Source: Ruminococcus sp.
GTDB lineage: Bacteria; Bacillota; Clostridia; Oscillospirales; Acutalibacteraceae
NCBI GenBank assembly: GCA_004556705.1
Contig: SFGA01000011.1
Span: forward strand, 1-48,169
Direction of reading: 5' to 3'
DNA length: 48,169 nt
Shown here: positions 15,038-23,160 of the stretch, piece after piece
Position numbering within the stretch: position 1 is the stretch's first letter
How the letters are laid out: each line of letters opens with the position of its first letter
Notes under the pieces: generated by a model
Seen by the model: the letters and a program-made list of their open reading frames with translations, nothing else
Database searches by the model: none
Told to the model about the DNA's origin: nothing
Made by a program: the position numbers and the translations under genes

Positions 15038-15403
15038 TTATTTTTCTTCTTCCTGATATGCGTTTTTTATGTAATTGAACGAGGAAACCTCGCCGTTTTC
15101 CATATACACTTCGGCAACGTCAAATCTCGGCTGCAAATCAAAGCTGTTCTTGGAAAGGAAGAATTTGGAGGTTGCTAAAATCCTTTTGCGCTTTCCGTAG
15201 TCAACCGCTTCCTTACCGCTTACGACAAAGCCGACTTCCCTTGTTTTGACTTCAACGAAGGCAATGTAATTTTTATCGCTTGCGATTATGTCGATTTCGC
15301 CGAATCTGCAACGGTAGTTAGCCGTTACTATCGAATACCCGTTATCACGAAGATACCTGCCCGCATAAAGCTCGCCGTATACACCTGTCATTGCCCTGTT
15401 CAT
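15038..15403 (-). CDS. yraN: YraN/UPF0102 family nuclease-fold protein
   Basis: 121 aa. The PD-(D/E)XK-like core of UPF0102 is visible: GELYAGRYLRDNGY, then NYRCRFGEIDIIASD, then YIAFVEVKTRE, supplying the Glu-Asp-Glu-Lys metal site. Biological role is still poorly defined in this family. ATG 15403 is chosen: it overlaps the rnhB stop (ATGA) and has GGAGA 6 bases upstream; an in-frame upstream ATG at 15454 would extend it by 17 residues into rnhB. Last gene of the rplS-lepB group, its usual place next to rnhB. Confidence 0.9.
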   Translation of the reverse strand: MNRAMTGVYGELYAGRYLRDNGYSIVTANYRCRFGEIDIIASDKNYIAFVEVKTREVGFVVSGKEAVDYGKRKRILATSKFFLSKNSFDLQPRFDVAEVYMENGEVSSFNYIKNAYQEEEK

Positions 15404-16008
15404 TTTTGCTCTCCGAGAATTTTCTTTAGAAAAGTACGTCTGTGAATATCGCAAACGCCGTATTGAGCAATTTTTTCATAGTGCAGCTTTGTGCCGTAGC
15501 CCTTATGCCTTGCAAATTCATATTGCGGATATTTTTCCGCCATTTCAAGCATAAATCTGTCCCTGCTGACCTTAGCAAGCACTGAGGCAGCGGCTATCGA
15601 CATTGACTTTGCGTCGCCCTTTATGACCGTAACCTCTTCAATATCCGTATGAGGCTTTTGATTACCGTCAATCAACGCAAGGACGGGTCTTACGGAAAGT
15701 GAAGCAATCGCTCTTTTCATTGCAAGAAAGGTTGCGTTTAATATGTTAATTTCGTCAATTTCCTTTTCGTCGGCACTTGCGATACCGTAAGCCAACGCCT
15801 TTTCTTTTATTTCGTCAAAAAGAGCTTCACGCTTTTTTTCTGTCAGCTTTTTAGAGTCGTTAAGACCTTCGATTACACAGTCTGACGGCAAAATTACCGC
15901 CGCCGCATAAACAGGTCCTGCCAAAGGGCCCCTGCCTGCTTCGTCAACTCCGCAAATTATATTAAAGCCTTTTTCTCTGTATTCGTTTTCAATACTGTAA
16001 TCAACCAT
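15400..16008 (-). CDS. rnhB: Ribonuclease HII
   Basis: 202 aa. Cleaves RNA in RNA-DNA hybrids and single ribonucleotides in DNA. The acidic site starts with CGVDEAGRGPLAGPVYAAAVIL (Asp and Glu) and NDSKKLTEKKRE follows; ALIDGN carries a further Asp, and SIAAASVLAKVSRDRFM is the conserved helix. Start ATG 16008 is preferred because GGAGAA is 5-6 bases upstream and it overlaps the rbgA stop by 8 bases; an upstream codon at 16029 lacks such a site. Coupled to rbgA and yraN on either side. Confidence 0.95.
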   Translation of the reverse strand: MVDYSIENEYREKGFNIICGVDEAGRGPLAGPVYAAAVILPSDCVIEGLNDSKKLTEKKREALFDEIKEKALAYGIASADEKEIDEINILNATFLAMKRAIASLSVRPVLALIDGNQKPHTDIEEVTVIKGDAKSMSIAAASVLAKVSRDRFMLEMAEKYPQYEFARHKGYGTKLHYEKIAQYGVCDIHRRTFLKKILGEQK

Positions 16009-16879
16009 CAAATTCTCCGATTGTATCAAGAGTTATTCTGCCAAGCTTACCTGCACGGTATTCATCAAGGAGCATAATCGAAGCTCTGAGCGTGTCAATC
16101 TCTCCGCCTCGCATCATCATACCTCTTTTTCTGCCGATAAGTTCAAGTATTTCATAAGCTTCAAGCTCTGAAAAATCATCAATTTTATATCTTTCCGAAA
16201 GTCTGTCGGGGTAATCTCTCGAAAGCACCTCCAAAAGTCTGACCGCAAGGGTTTCGGAGTCAAAAACCTCGTCCTTGACAGAGCCTATAAAAGCAAGCCT
16301 GTCGCCGATTTTCGGATCGTCGAACTTCGGCCACAAAACGCCGGGTGTGTCAAGCAGCTCAATGCCGTTTTCAATTACAAACCACTGATTATGACGGGTA
16401 ACGCCTGCTTTATCGGCAACCTTTGCACGGTTTCTGCCTGCCATTCTGTTAATGAATGAGGATTTGCCCGTATTCGGTATTCCGACAACCATAATTCTAA
16501 GCGGTTTGCCAATCATACCCTTAGCCTCGTTTGAAGCGATTTTATCTTTCAAAACCTCTCGCAAAAGAGGTGCGTATTTATTAAGTCCGTTACCGCTTTT
16601 ACAGTCAACGGCAAGCGCATAAATGCCTTTCTCATTAAAGTAATTGAGCCAACGCCTCGTAGCGTTTTCGTCTGCGACGTCACACTTGTTAAGGAGCACT
16701 ATAAGAGGCTTATTGCCAATAAGCTCGTTGAGCTCGGGGTTACTGCTTGAAATCGGCATTCTCGCGTCTAAAATTTCCGTTACGGCATCAACCGACGGCA
16801 AGCATTCCTTGATAAGCCGTCTTGTTTTTGCCATGTGCCCCGGAAACCATTGAACATTCTGTTTTATTGAATCGCTCAT
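16001..16879 (-). CDS. rbgA: Ribosome biogenesis GTPase YlqF/RbgA
   Basis: 292-aa circularly permuted GTPase needed for late 50S assembly. The G motifs run in permuted order: G4 LLNKCD, then G1 GIPNTGKSSFINRM, then G3 ELLDTPGVL. The family N-terminus QWFPGHMAKTRR is present, and the C-terminal helical RNA-binding part (ANTAR-like) covers roughly residues 210-290. It lies between lepB and rnhB, the order seen in Bacillus (rplS-lepB-ylqF-rnhB). Confidence 0.96.
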   Translation of the reverse strand: MSDSIKQNVQWFPGHMAKTRRLIKECLPSVDAVTEILDARMPISSSNPELNELIGNKPLIVLLNKCDVADENATRRWLNYFNEKGIYALAVDCKSGNGLNKYAPLLREVLKDKIASNEAKGMIGKPLRIMVVGIPNTGKSSFINRMAGRNRAKVADKAGVTRHNQWFVIENGIELLDTPGVLWPKFDDPKIGDRLAFIGSVKDEVFDSETLAVRLLEVLSRDYPDRLSERYKIDDFSELEAYEILELIGRKRGMMMRGGEIDTLRASIMLLDEYRAGKLGRITLDTIGEFDG

Positions 16880-16883
16880 ATCC

Positions 16884-17414
16884 TCAATCCCTTGTCAAAA
16901 GTGAGCTGTCGCCTATTCTGTAAACCGCTTGACCGACAATATATCTTTCGTCAATCATTCCGACTGCTTTGTATCTTGAATCGCCCGATTCGTTACGGTT
17001 ATCGCCCATAACAAATACGCAGCCCTCGGGTACGGTTACGGGATAAGTAAACGCATCTCCGAGCAATCTCGTTTTTTCCCTGATATACGGCTCATCCAAA
17101 ACAACGCCGTCAACCGATACTTCGTGAGTATCGCCGTCAATATTTACGGTTTGACCGCCTGTTGCAATAACTCTTTTTACAAGCACCTCGTTATATGCGT
17201 TAGGCTGTGAAATGATTACAATGTCGCCGTACTCAACGTCGCTGTCATGTGCGGTGATAATGAGCTGATCGCCGTTATGCAGGGTGTTTCTCATAGAGTC
17301 GCCGTTTACGGTGGATATTTTGAAGAAAAACGTAAATATTACCGCCACCGCTATAATCGATGTGAGTAATACCGACGCAAAATCATAAATTGCTGCTGCT
17401 TGTTTCTGTTTCAT
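16884..17414 (-). CDS. lepB: Signal peptidase I (second of tandem pair)
   Basis: 176-aa type I signal peptidase with one N-terminal membrane segment (residues about 12-32). The Ser/Lys dyad is Ser40 in VNGDSMRNTL and Lys80 in NEVLVKRVIATGG; the conserved GDNRNESGDSR box is near the end. ATG 17414 is chosen: it overlaps the stop of the preceding lepB (TAATG) and has AGGTG close upstream. The cytoplasmic tail is only about 10 residues, much shorter than in its partner, and the two differ clearly in sequence, so this is an old duplication. Confidence 0.94.
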   Translation of the reverse strand: MKQKQAAAIYDFASVLLTSIIAVAVIFTFFFKISTVNGDSMRNTLHNGDQLIITAHDSDVEYGDIVIISQPNAYNEVLVKRVIATGGQTVNIDGDTHEVSVDGVVLDEPYIREKTRLLGDAFTYPVTVPEGCVFVMGDNRNESGDSRYKAVGMIDERYIVGQAVYRIGDSSLLTRD

Positions 17415-18010
17415 TACGCACCTATTTTCCAATGTCCGATAGGGAAAAGTCTGAATTCTGCCGTTCCCAATAAATATCTTGTATCAATAAAGCCAACCGT
17501 TGTTGAACGGCTGTCAAGAGAGTTATTTCTGTTGTCTCCCATAACAAATACGCAGCCATCCGGCACAGTCACGGGAAAAGCAACGTCAAACATTCTCTCG
17601 GTAGGCTCCGCTATATAAGGTTCGTTGATAAGTTCGCCGTTTATTTTAACCGTTCCCTGTGCAAAGTTGATGTCAACCGTGTCCCCTGCAACTGCTACAA
17701 CTCTTTTGATAAGCGGCTCATTGAGAGAATTCGGCTGAGTTATAACGACAATGTCGCCACGCTCGTAGGTTGTGTTAATCGCCTTTACGGTAAGCCAATC
17801 TCCGCTGTTAAGGGTTGGCTTCATTGATTCGCCGTTTACGCCCACAACTCTGAAAAGAAGTGTAAACACGATAGCGATACCCACCAACGCAAACACAAGT
17901 GAATCAATCCAGTTATATGCAAATTTCCACGATTTTGAAGTCTCCGAATAAGAGTTTTCAAGCTCGTCAAAGTATATTCTTATATCTTCTGTTTTTCTCA
18001 ATTTACACAC
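17414..18010 (-). CDS. lepB: Signal peptidase I (first of tandem pair)
   Basis: 198 aa. Removes signal peptides from exported proteins at the outer face of the membrane. A 35-residue cytoplasmic tail precedes one membrane segment (about 36-55); the dyad is Ser62 in VNGESMKPTL and Lys102 in NEPLIKRVVAVAG, and GDNRNNSLDSR closes the fold. The start is GTG 18010 or TTG 18001; the latter has AGGTG 6 bases upstream, so the true protein may be 3 residues shorter. It has its own promoter after the rplS terminator. Confidence 0.94.
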   Translation of the reverse strand: MCKLRKTEDIRIYFDELENSYSETSKSWKFAYNWIDSLVFALVGIAIVFTLLFRVVGVNGESMKPTLNSGDWLTVKAINTTYERGDIVVITQPNSLNEPLIKRVVAVAGDTVDINFAQGTVKINGELINEPYIAEPTERMFDVAFPVTVPDGCVFVMGDNRNNSLDSRSTTVGFIDTRYLLGTAEFRLFPIGHWKIGA

Positions 18011-18030
18011 CTACCCTATTATATAGAGTA

Positions 18031-18059
18031 ATTATAATACAAAAGCCTTGAAAATGCAA
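18031..18059 (-). promoter_or_regulatory. Sigma-A-type promoter for the lepB-rbgA-rnhB-yraN operon
   Basis: TTGCAT (18054-18059), 17-nt spacer, TATAAT (18031-18036) on the minus strand, placed between the rplS terminator and lepB. Confidence 0.75.
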
Positions 18060-18077
18060 AGGTTTTCGTAAAAAAAT

Positions 18078-18100
18078 AAGGAACGGAAAAACCGTTCCTT
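18078..18100 (-). terminator. Terminator of rplS
   Basis: Perfect 9-bp stem AAGGAACGG/CCGTTCCTT with a 5-base loop, followed on the minus strand by ATTTTTTT. Fifteen bases after the rplS stop. Confidence 0.9.
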
Positions 18101-18115
18101 AATGCTTTGCTTAAA

Positions 18116-18460
18116 TTATCTGACAAGCTCTTTAACCTTAGCTGCCTTGCCGACTCTGTCACGAAGATAATAAAGCTTGCTTCTGCGAACTTTACCGCTT
18201 CTAACGAGCTCAACCTTAGCAACGTTGGGTGAGTTTACGGGGAATACCTTTTCAACGCCTACGCCGTAAGAAACACGACGAACTGTGAATGTCTCCGAAA
18301 TACCGCTGCCCTTGCGAGCAATGATTGTGCCTTCGAAAATCTGAATTCTTTCTCTCTCGCCCTCACGGATTTTAACGTGAACCTTAACAACATCACCGAC
18401 GTTGATGTTCGGGCGCTCTTCTTTAAGCATGCCGTCTGTCATAATTTTCAATGCGTCCAT
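18116..18460 (-). CDS. rplS: Large ribosomal subunit protein bL19
   Basis: 114-aa bL19, at the 30S/50S interface. Diagnostic segments are NVGDVVKVHVKIREGERERIQIFEGTIIARKGSG, then ETFTVRRVSYGVGVEKVFPVNSP and the basic end KVRRSKLYYLRDRVGKAAKVKE. Strong SD (GGAGG, 6 bases). It is monocistronic here, between its own promoter and terminator, although its lepB/rbgA neighbours follow the usual Firmicutes order. Confidence 0.98.
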   Translation of the reverse strand: MDALKIMTDGMLKEERPNINVGDVVKVHVKIREGERERIQIFEGTIIARKGSGISETFTVRRVSYGVGVEKVFPVNSPNVAKVELVRSGKVRRSKLYYLRDRVGKAAKVKELVR

Positions 18461-18583
18461 AATGAACCTCCAAAATTGTTTTCAAGCGTTCATTCCGTAA
18501 AATACATACGCAGAGGACCGCCCGCTTTAATGTTGCCATTAACTGCCGTTTGCATATAAAAATATATACAAGCGCCGAAATGC
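18461..18583 (-). promoter_or_regulatory. rplS 5' leader, candidate autoregulatory leader
   Basis: About 120 bases of untranslated leader lie between the inferred transcription start and the rplS SD. L19 leaders are known in Firmicutes. Here I see only short possible pairings around an AAAGCGGGCGGTCC segment and cannot confirm the known structure. Confidence 0.3.
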
Positions 18584-18589
18584 TAAAAT

Positions 18590-18618
18590 ATAATAGCACA
18601 AGGTGATGAAAAAAGCAA
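18590..18618 (-). promoter_or_regulatory. Sigma-A-type promoter for rplS
   Basis: TTGCTT (18613-18618), 17-nt spacer, TATTAT (18590-18595) on the minus strand. Confidence 0.65.
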
Positions 18619-18633
18619 GTGTTTTTTCAAAAT

Positions 18634-19299
18634 TCAGCAAAATTCCGACATATCTTCAAGATACATCTTTTCTTTTACTATATCAACCGCTTCGATAAGC
18701 TCTTTCACATCAGAAGTTACGGCGTCAAGTAAAAGCGTGGGATTTATATTATTTCTCATTCCTGCCGAAAGCACAACGGTCAATTTGACGCCGTTTTCGC
18801 ACTCGCAAAGCTCATACGAAGAAATATCTCCCTTTATATCAATTTGCTTTAAGACTTTTTTTCTGCCCTTCTTGCCCTGCTTCTCAACGATAATCTCACT
18901 TGCCGAGATTTTGTTTTTTACACTTTCGAGAACTTCTTGTTTGTCATTTGTTTCAAGTGTAATTATAAACCTTGCCCATCTGATTTCATCCGCCTTATGA
19001 ACAGGCTCGGAAGCCGAGGTAACAACAATTCCCGTAGGCATTACGCCGTTGAGCCTTTTTACGATTTCTTCATCGGTCATTTCATCCGTTATACGCACGT
19101 CAACCGACTCGCAAAAGCTCTCCGTACCGAGTGAAAGCGGTAAAGAAAATGTCATAAACGGTCTTGGGTTAAAGCCCTCCGTGTACCAAATTGAAATTCC
19201 CGCACGCTTTATCGCTCTTGAAAAACAGCGCATAAGGTCAAGGTGAGAAATATACTTTGCTATATCTTTTTTCTCAAAGAAAATTCTAACGTTTCGCAT
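18634..19299 (-). CDS. TIGR03936/DUF2344 radical-SAM-associated protein
   Basis: 221 aa. Recognised by the N-terminus VRIFFEKKDIAKYISHLDLMRCFSRAIKRAGI, then YTEGFNPRPFMTFSLPLSLGTES, typical of the DUF2344 partner that is separate from, or fused to, B12-binding radical SAM proteins in Clostridia. Probably acts with the upstream enzyme in an RNA or protein modification; function not established. ATG 19299 is chosen: GGAGG lies 8 bases upstream; it overlaps the radical SAM gene by 14 bases. An upstream start at 19341 lacks such a site. Confidence 0.9.
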   Translation of the reverse strand: MRNVRIFFEKKDIAKYISHLDLMRCFSRAIKRAGISIWYTEGFNPRPFMTFSLPLSLGTESFCESVDVRITDEMTDEEIVKRLNGVMPTGIVVTSASEPVHKADEIRWARFIITLETNDKQEVLESVKNKISASEIIVEKQGKKGRKKVLKQIDIKGDISSYELCECENGVKLTVVLSAGMRNNINPTLLLDAVTSDVKELIEAVDIVKEKMYLEDMSEFC

Positions 19300-21130
19300 C
19301 GCATTTTCCTCCGTTGAGCCTTGCCGCACCGCAAGCCGCACATTTTTGACGGCAATTAGGCGTTGTAACGCTCTCGTGTGCCTTTTTGTTTTCTTCGATA
19401 AGGAAGTCTTTCCTTATGCCGTAATCAAACATATCCCACGGTAGAATTTCATCAAACTCACGCTTACGGTTTGCATAGAATTCCATAGACACTCCGCATT
19501 CCTTGAACGCTTCTTCCCAAAGGTCAAATCTGAAAAATTCATCCCAGCTGTCAAATTTACAGCCCTTGCGCCAAGCCGTTTCAATAACGTCACAGAGCTT
19601 TCTGTCGCCCCTTGCAAAAACGCCCTCTAACACACTTGTCTGCGATTCGTGATAGGAGACCTGTATCTTATGAGTTTTAACGCTTTCAAGCAAATGCTTC
19701 TGCTTTTCCTCAAGCATAGGCTTAGTATCCTGCGGCTCCCATTGGAACGGGGTAAACGGCTTCGGAACAAAGGAAGCAACGCTTATATTGACCGTAACGG
19801 ACTTGCCCTTCGGTCTGTCGGGATTTTTATAGTATGTATTTACAACCGTCTGAGCAAGGTCTGCTATGCCCTCAATATCCTCAAGTGTTTCGGTGGGCAA
19901 ACCCATCATAAAGTAAAGCTTAACGGTAGTCCAACCGCCTGCAAACGCTTTTTCGGCAGTTCTTACAACCTCGCCCTCGGTTACATTCTTATTGATAGCG
20001 TCACGAAGTCTCTGCGTACCTGCCTCGGGTGCAAAGGTAAGACCGCTGCGACGTACCTTTTTAAGCTCCTCCATAAGCTCGTCGGAGAAGTTATCAACAC
20101 GAAGCGACGGTAAGGATACATTTATATTTTCTTTCAGCGCCCAATCGAACATTTTCGGAATGAGTTTGTCAATTTCCGTGTAGTCGCTTGTACTCAAGGA
20201 GCAAAGGGAAATTTCATCATAACCTGTATTATCACAAAGCGTTTTCGCCTGCTTGTTTATAACGTCGCTTGTTTTTTCTCTGATAGGACGGTAAATAAAG
20301 CCTGCCTGACAAAAGCGGCAACCTCGAATACAGCCTCTGAAAATTTCCGATACGGCTCTGTCGTGAACAACCTCAATAAACGGCACGACAAAATTTTCGG
20401 GATAAAACACGGTGTTCAAATCTGAGATAATTCTCTTTTTAACGATTTTCGGTGCATTTTCCCTGTTTACAACCTCTTTGATTGTTCCGTCGTCGTTATA
20501 ATTTACATCATAAAACGCAGGAACATAAACGCCCTCAAGCTGAGCCGCTTCACGCAGAAATTCAAGCTTTGTAGAGCCTAATTTTTTGTGCTTTTCCAAA
20601 AGGTCGATAAGCTCGTTTACAATTTCCTCGCCCTCGCCGGGTGTGAAAATATCAATGAAATCAGCTATCGGCTCGGGGTTGCAAACGCACGGACCGCCTG
20701 CACATATAATCGGCGTCAAATCGGTTCTGTCCTTACTGCGAACGGGCAAGCCTGCCAAATCAAGCATATTGAGCACATTGGTATAGCTCATCTCATACTG
20801 CATGGTAAAGCCTATCATATCGAAGTCTTTGATACTGTCGCCGCTTTCAAGTCCGTAAAGCGGAATATCGTTTTCACGCATAAGCTTTTCCATATCTTCC
20901 CACGGTGCAAAAACCCTCTCGCACCATGCTTCTTCACGGGCATTTATGAGAGAGTAAAGGATTTTCATACCGAGGTGCGACATACCGATTTCATAGTTGT
21001 CGGGAAAACAGAAAGCATACCTGAATTCCACCTTGTCCTTATCTTTAACAACGCTGTTAAACTCGCCGCCTGTATATCGTGCGGGTTTTTGAACATTTTT
21101 CAAAAGTTTTTCCAATTGTTTAGAAAGCAT
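19286..21130 (-). CDS. TIGR03960 B12-binding-domain radical SAM protein
   Basis: 614 aa. An N-terminal cobalamin-binding-like domain (residues about 30-200, with IGMSHLGMKILYSLIN and CAGGPCVCNPEP) precedes the radical SAM barrel, whose cluster motif is RGCIRGCRFCQAG (CxxxCxxC). SAM-binding segments such as LTFAPEAGTQRLRDAINKN follow. The C-terminus has an extra Cys cluster, CRQKCAACGAARLNGGKC, that may hold another metal. Paired with DUF2344 as in many Firmicutes, but here next to rplS and not with ribonuclease G/rplU. The modification it makes is unknown. Confidence 0.9.
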   Translation of the reverse strand: MLSKQLEKLLKNVQKPARYTGGEFNSVVKDKDKVEFRYAFCFPDNYEIGMSHLGMKILYSLINAREEAWCERVFAPWEDMEKLMRENDIPLYGLESGDSIKDFDMIGFTMQYEMSYTNVLNMLDLAGLPVRSKDRTDLTPIICAGGPCVCNPEPIADFIDIFTPGEGEEIVNELIDLLEKHKKLGSTKLEFLREAAQLEGVYVPAFYDVNYNDDGTIKEVVNRENAPKIVKKRIISDLNTVFYPENFVVPFIEVVHDRAVSEIFRGCIRGCRFCQAGFIYRPIREKTSDVINKQAKTLCDNTGYDEISLCSLSTSDYTEIDKLIPKMFDWALKENINVSLPSLRVDNFSDELMEELKKVRRSGLTFAPEAGTQRLRDAINKNVTEGEVVRTAEKAFAGGWTTVKLYFMMGLPTETLEDIEGIADLAQTVVNTYYKNPDRPKGKSVTVNISVASFVPKPFTPFQWEPQDTKPMLEEKQKHLLESVKTHKIQVSYHESQTSVLEGVFARGDRKLCDVIETAWRKGCKFDSWDEFFRFDLWEEAFKECGVSMEFYANRKREFDEILPWDMFDYGIRKDFLIEENKKAHESVTTPNCRQKCAACGAARLNGGKCDAKR

Positions 21131-21158
21131 ATCTTACCTCTGTCAGTTTAATAGGTAA

Positions 21159-21187
21159 ATCATACAACAAATAAGTAAAAAGAGCAA
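21159..21187 (-). promoter_or_regulatory. Sigma-A-type promoter for the radical SAM pair
   Basis: TTGCTC (21182-21187), 17-nt spacer, TATGAT (21159-21164), about 30 bases before the ATG; the SD is AGAGG. Confidence 0.55.
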
Positions 21188-21259
21188 ATGATATATTGTA
21201 ATGATGATTGAAGGTTTGATTGAACACACGGCTGAAATGGCATTAAAAATTCCTACAAT

Positions 21260-21344
21260 CCGTAGGGACAACCCTTGCGGTTGTCCGTTGATTTGATTTA
21301 ATATGTAATTTGTTGCGGACAGGGGCAAGCCCTGTCCCTACGGT
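21260..21344. repeat. 85-bp palindromic unit, copy 2
   Basis: Same as 774-858 apart from two substitutions in the AT-rich centre. Hairpins at 21266-21286 (loop CTTGC) and 21317-21337 (loop GCAAG); 11-bp terminal inverted repeats CCGTAGGGACA/TGTCCCTACGG. Confidence 0.85.
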
Positions 21345-21403
21345 ATGATATTGAATTCAATTTGTCAACAGCCGAAAGCAGTAATATATTTGCTAATTCG
21401 CTT

Positions 21404-21612
21404 GGCGGCAGCAAGCCACCGCCCTACCACGTCGTCGTTTGCACCGTATCGTTCGCAACAGCCTTTGGCTGTCTCTCGCTCACTATACAGCTCCTCCTTT
21501 TCCGCAAAAATCACGCTCGGCTCGCCTGCTCGGTTGTAAACGCCCTCACGACGGCTCGCTGTCGCTACCAACTTTTGCAGATTGCGGACAACCGCAAGGG
21601 TTGTCCCTACGG
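21404..21612. repeat. Interspersed repeat block, copy 2
   Basis: Matches 1175-1345 at about 96%. It begins with a GGCGGCA-GCAAG-CCACCGCC module (21404-21423) and ends with a GGACAACC/GGTTGTCC hairpin (21586-21606, loop GCAAG), where copy 1 has a GGACAGGG hairpin at the equivalent place. It lies in the 3' region of the minus-strand MGMT-like gene. Confidence 0.85.
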
Positions 21613-21691
21613 TATGATATACAATTCAATCCGTGCGAAGCACCTGCTTCTTTTCACTATTCGCTTTTCACTCTTCTCTGCCCGTCAGGGC

Positions 21692-21997
21692 TTACCACTG
21701 ATACTTTTTCAAATCAACATAGCCGTCGTCGCTCACCTCGACGCCCTCTTGACGAAGCAAGTCGATTTGCATATTCATTCCGCCGAACACAAACGCTTCC
21801 GATACTCTGCCGTTTCTGTTTACAACCCTGTGGCATTTTATCGTTGACGGGTCGGGGTTTTGGTGCAAGGCATAGCCGACCACCCTCGCCCATCTCGGAT
21901 TTCCTGCAAGCAAGGCTATTTGACCGTAGGTTGCGACCTTGCCCTTTGGTATTTGCTTTACACATTCGTATATCTTTTCAAACGTAGTCATAATCAC
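21692..21997 (-). CDS. MGMT-family (O6-alkylguanine DNA alkyltransferase-like) protein
   Basis: 101-aa stand-alone C-terminal domain of the methylguanine-DNA methyltransferase family. TYGQIALLAGNPRWARVVGYAL is the DNA-binding helix-turn-helix with its Arg finger, and TIKCHRVVNRNGR holds the acceptor Cys. Short alkyltransferase-like proteins often have Trp there, but this one keeps Cys, with Lys in place of the usual Pro before it. The start is GTG 21997, overlapping the gerAC stop by 4 bases (GTGA), or ATG 21991. It is coupled to the spore germination operon, an odd partner for a repair gene. Confidence 0.88.
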   Translation of the reverse strand: MIMTTFEKIYECVKQIPKGKVATYGQIALLAGNPRWARVVGYALHQNPDPSTIKCHRVVNRNGRVSEAFVFGGMNMQIDLLRQEGVEVSDDGYVDLKKYQW

Positions 21998-23160
21998 TTG
22001 TACAGCCTTGCGACCGAGCCTCCCACTCTCTCTATTTTCACATCAACCTGTACGTTGTATTCACAGGCTTTCATCACTTCTTCCCAATCGTCAACATTAT
22101 CCTTATAATACCTCGGGCAAGTCCTTTTCAACCGCCTGCCGAAGCCGAAAACATCCGCCGACTCATTCATTATACACTCGTTTATACTGTTTTCAACATA
22201 ATTTTTAATCGTTTGTTCCGCACAACTTCCAATCTCGCTTATTTCTGAAAGCTCCATAACCTGAAAAACATTCTTATTGACCTCGCTTAAATCAAGCGAG
22301 CATTTGATTTTAATATCAAAACAAGGCTTGCCATTCTTGATTTTCGTTTTGATTTTAGTTTTGCTTTTTATGACATTTGCGGTGATTGTTACCCCGTTTT
22401 CATCATCAAAGGTTATCTCGCCGTGACCTATTCTGTCATTTGCCCAGAGTATACCCGTTGCGATTTTGCCATCTGTTTCGTCTATCAACCGTTCGTCCTT
22501 GAAAATCACCGTAGACGTGATTTCTATTGTATCGGTTTTGTCGCCCTTTGTGCATTTTAACACAGGTAAAGCCGCAGAAGCCGTGCCGTCGGAGAACGTA
22601 TTGAGAAGCTCAAACACCCTTGTGCTTACTACATTGGCATTGAAATCCGTCGAGCGTATAATCTGCTCCGCACGTCTTGCAGGTACAATGTTTTCGCCGA
22701 GCCTTGCAAAAATAATATCCTTTGCACTTCCGTCGGCAACAGCAACGTAAACTGTCGTTCTGTTCTGCGTTGTGCGCACAAAATCGTCAAGATAGTCCTC
22801 TATGCCCTCCTGTGCGAACTCTCTGCCGAAAACCACAATTCTGTTTTGCGAAATAAGCGGATCGCTTCCCGTTGTATCGGATAATTTTTCGATAGCCTCG
22901 GAAACGGATTTACCCTTTACGCAATAGTATTTCACAACCTCGTCGGGCGCACCCGAAGCAGCGGAATTGCTTGAAACATCAGTATTTAATGCTTGCACGG
23001 AGACGGAAAGCTGTCCGTCAGCCTTGTCTATGCCTATACCCTGAACTATAAGTCTGTTTTTCAATTCAAGCTTTGAATTGTGCGAGTTGCAACCGCCGAA
23101 AGCTAAAAGAGAAATCAAAAGCAATAAAATTTTCAATATGGTTTTGAGGCTTTTCAACAC
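21994..23160 (-). CDS. gerAC: Ger(x)C family spore germination lipoprotein (GerAC)
   Basis: 388 aa. Signal peptide with lipobox ending at Cys24 (SLLAFGGC), so it is a lipoprotein facing the inner-membrane/coat side of the spore. Family features: LIVQGIGIDKADGQLSVSVQ, then LISQNRIVVFGREFAQEGIEDYLDDFVR, and the C-terminal domain with ECIMNESADVFGFGRRLKR. GTG start behind GGAGG at 5 bases, overlapping gerAB by 7 bases. It is the C subunit of a nutrient germinant receptor. Confidence 0.94.
   Translation of the reverse strand: MLKSLKTILKILLLLISLLAFGGCNSHNSKLELKNRLIVQGIGIDKADGQLSVSVQALNTDVSSNSAASGAPDEVVKYYCVKGKSVSEAIEKLSDTTGSDPLISQNRIVVFGREFAQEGIEDYLDDFVRTTQNRTTVYVAVADGSAKDIIFARLGENIVPARRAEQIIRSTDFNANVVSTRVFELLNTFSDGTASAALPVLKCTKGDKTDTIEITSTVIFKDERLIDETDGKIATGILWANDRIGHGEITFDDENGVTITANVIKSKTKIKTKIKNGKPCFDIKIKCSLDLSEVNKNVFQVMELSEISEIGSCAEQTIKNYVENSINECIMNESADVFGFGRRLKRTCPRYYKDNVDDWEEVMKACEYNVQVDVKIERVGGSVARLYK

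Larger units (their letters stand above)
21131..21691. other. Non-coding repeat-rich interval
   Basis: About 560 bases. It contains the radical SAM promoter, then the second 85-bp palindromic unit (21260-21344), about 55 bases of unremarkable sequence, the second copy of the large repeat block (21404-21612) and a short AT-rich stretch up to the MGMT-like stop. No credible gene is present; the ORFs here read through the repeats. Confidence 0.8.

Noticed and set aside
15404..15454. N-terminal extension of YraN by 17 residues
   Set aside because: It lies wholly inside rnhB and lacks an SD; the internal ATG has a well-placed GGAGA and an ATGA overlap.
20588..21151. 187-aa ORF opposite the radical SAM gene
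   Set aside because: Antisense shadow; no recognisable motif.
21365..21571. Minus-strand ORF of 68 aa in the second repeat block
   Set aside because: Reads through palindromes; the equivalent frame in copy 1 is not kept open over the same span, so it is not under coding selection.
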